From assembly GCF_004118375.1 (NCBI RefSeq), contig NZ_SDHX01000001.1, positions 1,305,693 to 1,369,692 of the forward strand: DNA of 64,000 nt, read 5' to 3'. The DNA comes from Oleiharenicola lentus. Lineage in GTDB: Bacteria > Verrucomicrobiota > Verrucomicrobiia > Opitutales > Opitutaceae. The translations under genes and the position numbers were made by a program. Under the pieces are notes generated by a model. That model had not been told where the DNA came from. It worked only from the letters and a program-made list of their open reading frames with translations, and made no database searches. Positions within the stretch are counted from its first letter, which is position 1; every line of letters begins with the position of its first letter. Below, one piece after another: positions 61,142 through 64,000 of this stretch.

Positions 61142-63553
61142 ATGCTACCCCAAGGCCTGAGCGGTTTGATCGCGATCACTTCACTTGGTTTGTTAATGGC
61201 CGCGGCGGCCTCCGCCGACCGCGGCCGGCCGGCTCCTGCGCCCGACCTCCTCGCCAAACGCTGGTCCGCCCGCTGGATCACGCACCCGGCGGCGCCAAAG
61301 GCGGACTATGGCGTCTGGCTCTTTCGCCGGAATTTCGATCTGGCGGCGAAACCCGCGCGCTTCGTCGTGCATGTGACGGCCGATGCCCGCTACCGGCTCT
61401 GGGTGAACGGCGAGCCCGTGTTGCGCGGCCCGCAGGCGAGTGATCCGGCCGAGTGGCGCTACGAGAGCCTCGACCTCGCGCCCTGGCTCAAGTCCGGCAC
61501 CAACGTCATTGCCGCGCAGGTCATCGGCTACGGTGACCTCGCGCCGTATCCGAGCATGGGGCTGCGCACGGCGTTCCTCCTGCAGGGCGACACGGCCGCC
61601 GAGCGCGTCGCCGACACGGGTGCGGCGTGGAAGGTCACGCGGGCCGACGCCTACGCGCCGTTCCGGGCGGATCGCGACCGGCTGCACACGTTCGTCGTGG
61701 TGGGGCCGGGCGACGAGGTGGACGCGGCGAAGCATCCGTGGGGCTGGCAGCAGACGGGTTTTGCCGAGAACGGCTGGAGCACGCCGCGCGTGCTCGGTCA
61801 CGGGTTGCCGCACGGGTGGGGCACCGACGTGGATTACTGGCTCAAGCCGCGTTCGATTCCGCTGCTCGAGGAAACGCCCGAGCGCCTCGCGCGCGTCGTG
61901 CGCGCCAGCGGCGTGACGCTTCCCGCCGGGTTTCCGGCCCAGGCCGCGCCGTTCACCGTGCCGGCCGGCACCAAGGCCGCGATTCTGCTCGACCAGGGCC
62001 ACCTGACCAACGCCTACCCGCAGCTCACCGTGAGCGGCGGACGCGGCGCGAGCGTGACCCTGCGCTACGCCGAGGGACTCTTCGATGCGAAGGGCCAGAA
62101 GGGTCACCGCGACGAGCACCAGGGCCGCGAGCTGCGCGGCCTGGGCGACCGCTTCCGGCCCGACGGCGGGACGCGCCGGCTTTTCGCGCCGATGGATTTC
62201 CGCACCTACCGTTACCTGCAGCTCGACCTCGAGACCGGCACCGAACCGCTCACGATCGAGGATCTCAGCGGGGTGTTCACCGGTTATCCCTTCAAGGAGA
62301 ACGCACGATTCACCAGCGACGATCCGGCGCTGGCCAAGATTTGGGAGGTCGGCTGGCGCACGGCGCGGCTGTGCGCGATCGACACCTACGTGGACTGCCC
62401 CTACTACGAGCAGCTCCAATACGTCGGCGACACGCGCCTGCAGGCGCTCATCTCGCTCTACGTGTCGGGCGACGACCGGCTCGTGCGCAACGCCCTCGAA
62501 CTCTACGACCGTTCGCGCCTCCCCGAGGGGCTCACGCAGAGCCGTTATCCGTCCTTCAGCCCGCAGCTTATCAACACGTTTTCGCTCTTCTGGGTGGACA
62601 TGCTGCACGACTACTGGCGGCACCGCAGCGACGACGCCTTCCTGCGGGCGCGGCTCACCGGTGTGCAGTCCGTGCTCGCGTGGTTCGAGGCGAAGATCGA
62701 TCCCGCCACCGGCCTGCTCGGGCCGCTGCCCTACTGGACCTTTGTGGACTGGGCCGACCAGTGGGGCTGGAACGAGGCGATGGGCATCGGCGGCGAGCCG
62801 AGCGGAGCCCGCACCGGCGGGTCGAGCATCGTCACGCTCCACTACGCCGGCACCTTGCGGCGTGCGGCCGAACTCTGCCGCGCGCTCGGACAGGCCGAGC
62901 TGGCCGCCCGCTATGGGCGAATCGCCGATGCGTTGCTCGCCGCGGTGAACCGCCATTGTTGGGATTCAGCCCGCCGGCTCTACGCCGACACGCCAGCCAA
63001 GGATATCTTCAGCCAGCACGCCAACGTCTTTGCCGTGCTCTCCGGTGCGGTCACCGGCGACGCCGCCCGCGATCTCATGCAGCGCGTGGAGGCCGACCGT
63101 TCGCTGATCCAGGCGACGACGTATTTCCGATTCTACCTGCTGCGGGCGAAAAAGGCGGCCGGTCTCGGCGACGAGTATCTCGCCGGTCTGGGCCAGTGGC
63201 ACGACATGCTCGCGCGCGGACTCACCACCTTTGCCGAGAAACCCGACCCGACCCGCTCCGACTGCCACGCGTGGAGCGCGACGCCGGTCTATGAATTCCT
63301 CGCGACCGTCTGCGGCATCGAGCCCGGCTCGCCCGGCTTCGCGACGGTGCGCATCACCCCGCACCTTGGCCATCTCCAGCAGGCATCCGCGAAGATGCCG
63401 CACCCGCGCGGCGAGATCGTCGTGGCGCTGCGGCGCGAAGGCGCCGGTCTGCACGCCGACGTCACGCTGCCCGAGGGTGTGACCGGCAGCTTGGAGTGGG
63501 GCGGCAAGAGCATCGCCTTGCGCGGCGGAGCGCAAAGCCTGCGCCTGCCCTGA
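61142..63553 (+). CDS. glycoside hydrolase family 78 alpha-L-rhamnosidase
   Basis: The 803-residue exported enzyme (signal to about residue 25) has an N-terminal beta-sandwich (WSARWITHPAAPKADYGVWLFRRNF...) and a second accessory domain. The (alpha/alpha)6 barrel begins at about 395 with the GH78 signature IDTYVDCPYYEQLQYVGDTRLQAL, then SFSPQLINTFSLFWVDMLHDYWRH, WNEAM and the general-acid region near YWTFVDWADQW. A C-terminal beta-sandwich contains SDCHAWSATPVYEF. It releases terminal alpha-L-rhamnose from glycans. No other rhamnose gene is in the window. Confidence 0.93.
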   Translation: MLPQGLSGLIAITSLGLLMAAAASADRGRPAPAPDLLAKRWSARWITHPAAPKADYGVWLFRRNFDLAAKPARFVVHVTADARYRLWVNGEPVLRGPQASDPAEWRYESLDLAPWLKSGTNVIAAQVIGYGDLAPYPSMGLRTAFLLQGDTAAERVADTGAAWKVTRADAYAPFRADRDRLHTFVVVGPGDEVDAAKHPWGWQQTGFAENGWSTPRVLGHGLPHGWGTDVDYWLKPRSIPLLEETPERLARVVRASGVTLPAGFPAQAAPFTVPAGTKAAILLDQGHLTNAYPQLTVSGGRGASVTLRYAEGLFDAKGQKGHRDEHQGRELRGLGDRFRPDGGTRRLFAPMDFRTYRYLQLDLETGTEPLTIEDLSGVFTGYPFKENARFTSDDPALAKIWEVGWRTARLCAIDTYVDCPYYEQLQYVGDTRLQALISLYVSGDDRLVRNALELYDRSRLPEGLTQSRYPSFSPQLINTFSLFWVDMLHDYWRHRSDDAFLRARLTGVQSVLAWFEAKIDPATGLLGPLPYWTFVDWADQWGWNEAMGIGGEPSGARTGGSSIVTLHYAGTLRRAAELCRALGQAELAARYGRIADALLAAVNRHCWDSARRLYADTPAKDIFSQHANVFAVLSGAVTGDAARDLMQRVEADRSLIQATTYFRFYLLRAKKAAGLGDEYLAGLGQWHDMLARGLTTFAEKPDPTRSDCHAWSATPVYEFLATVCGIEPGSPGFATVRITPHLGHLQQASAKMPHPRGEIVVALRREGAGLHADVTLPEGVTGSLEWGGKSIALRGGAQSLRLP

Positions 63554-63559
63554 GCCGCG

Positions 63560-64000
63560 TCAGCCGAGGGCTGTTTCGAGACGTTGAAAGGTTCGCTGCG
63601 CGCGCTCTGACGCGATCTGGTAGTCGCGCATTTCCAGGCCGGCTTTGCGGAAATTGTCGGCGCTCGGCTGCCAATAGCTCTCCTCCCCGGCGATGCCTTC
63701 AAACCGGTCGGAGGCGGAGGCCGCGGCCAGGGCGAGCAGGTGGATGATCGGGTTGTGCAGCTGGCCGGGGCGATAGTGGTGCCGGATGGCGATCACGGTT
63801 TCGTGGGGCAGGCGCCACTCCTTGAGGATGACCTGGGCGGCTTCGCAATTGTCCAGGCCCCAGTGGGCCTTTTCCCATTCGTCGATGGGTTGGCCGGCGG
63901 CGGGGTTGAAGGGCTGGATGGCCCCGCCGGTGCGCGGCACGAGTTCCAAGGCCATCATGCCGATGGAGCGGAGCAGGCCGACCGTGTAGCATCTGCGGCG
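63560..64000 (-). CDS. HDOD domain protein (5' end outside the window)
   Basis: The coding sequence enters from the right edge: the last 14 codons at 64000-63959 read RRRCYTVGLLRSIGMMALEL, then the body, ending at TGA 63560. The segments VGLLRSIGMMALELV, WEKAHWGLDNCEAAQVILKEWRLPHETVIAIRHHYRP and HLLALAAASAS follow the HDOD order (GLLHdIG, E-A-a-iG..L...W.lP..i..ai..HH). HDOD proteins link signalling domains to output. The N-terminal portion and any further domain lie outside. It converges with GH78 (7 bp). Confidence 0.8.
   Translation of the reverse strand, partial: RRRCYTVGLLRSIGMMALELVPRTGGAIQPFNPAAGQPIDEWEKAHWGLDNCEAAQVILKEWRLPHETVIAIRHHYRPGQLHNPIIHLLALAAASASDRFEGIAGEESYWQPSADNFRKAGLEMRDYQIASERAQRTFQRLETALG

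Overview
The window looks like a chromosomal segment of a Gram-negative bacterium of the Verrucomicrobiota, most likely Opitutaceae. The evidence is the high GC content with strong third-position GC bias, two secreted proteins ending in VPDxGS-type C-terminal sorting signals (VPDSG-CTERM, a PEP-CTERM relative typical of this group), a large Oar-like TonB-dependent receptor, sulfatase/GH43/GH78 polysaccharide-degrading enzymes, and a chlamydia-like (PVC superphylum) class Ic ribonucleotide reductase. Many first genes lack a Shine-Dalgarno sequence and have C-rich leaders. No rRNA, tRNA, CRISPR array, transposase, integrase or phage gene was found.

Layout. 1-9.4 kb: housekeeping and small accessory genes (metallophosphoesterase, 16S rRNA methyltransferase rsmH, ExbD, AmpG-like MFS carrier, the YkgJ-engB overlap, secreted metallo-beta-lactamase-fold enzyme, lipocalin). 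9.4-19.5 kb: a tightly packed SDR - DUF2256 - thioesterase cluster (the 53-residue DUF2256 gene is easily missed), a TerB/DUF697-like protein, an RRM RNA-binding protein, deoC, GNAT, a YkgJ-like gene with a damaged start, DUF1801 and a Y-family DNA polymerase. 19.7-27.3 kb: sulfatase with HEAT-like tail, CTERM protein, membrane M50-like peptidase and a translationally coupled pair of secreted amidohydrolases, the second apparently catalytically dead.

27.3-31.5 kb is the strangest part. Three interleaved families of short dispersed repeats surround a 345-bp tandem duplication that has copied the end of a DnaJ-type zinc-finger gene. Next to them lies a visibly AT-richer gene with a C-terminal SEC-C zinc motif, probably acquired by transfer. 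31.6-40.7 kb: nrdA and nrdB (class Ic: the radical tyrosine position is leucine), a 1.1-kb repeat-rich non-coding stretch, and the TonB receptor.

41-51.6 kb: TPR membrane protein, hemolysin III, CNBD protein, M20 peptidase, NADP oxidoreductase, rRNA pseudouridine synthase, and an M3 peptidase bracketed by two paralogous single-domain response regulators. 51.6-51.9 kb: a divergent regulatory region with two long perfect palindromes spaced exactly 63 bp, between an esterase and a PQQ dehydrogenase. 52-64 kb: the PQQ/cytochrome c dehydrogenase, a paralogue of the secreted protein at 12.2 kb, and a carbohydrate cluster (GH43, SSS symporter, endonuclease/exonuclease/phosphatase, DUF1428, GH78 rhamnosidase), ending in a partial HDOD gene.

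Most genes stand alone or in two- to three-gene units. The window reads as core chromosome with one repeat-driven hot spot rather than a large mobile island.
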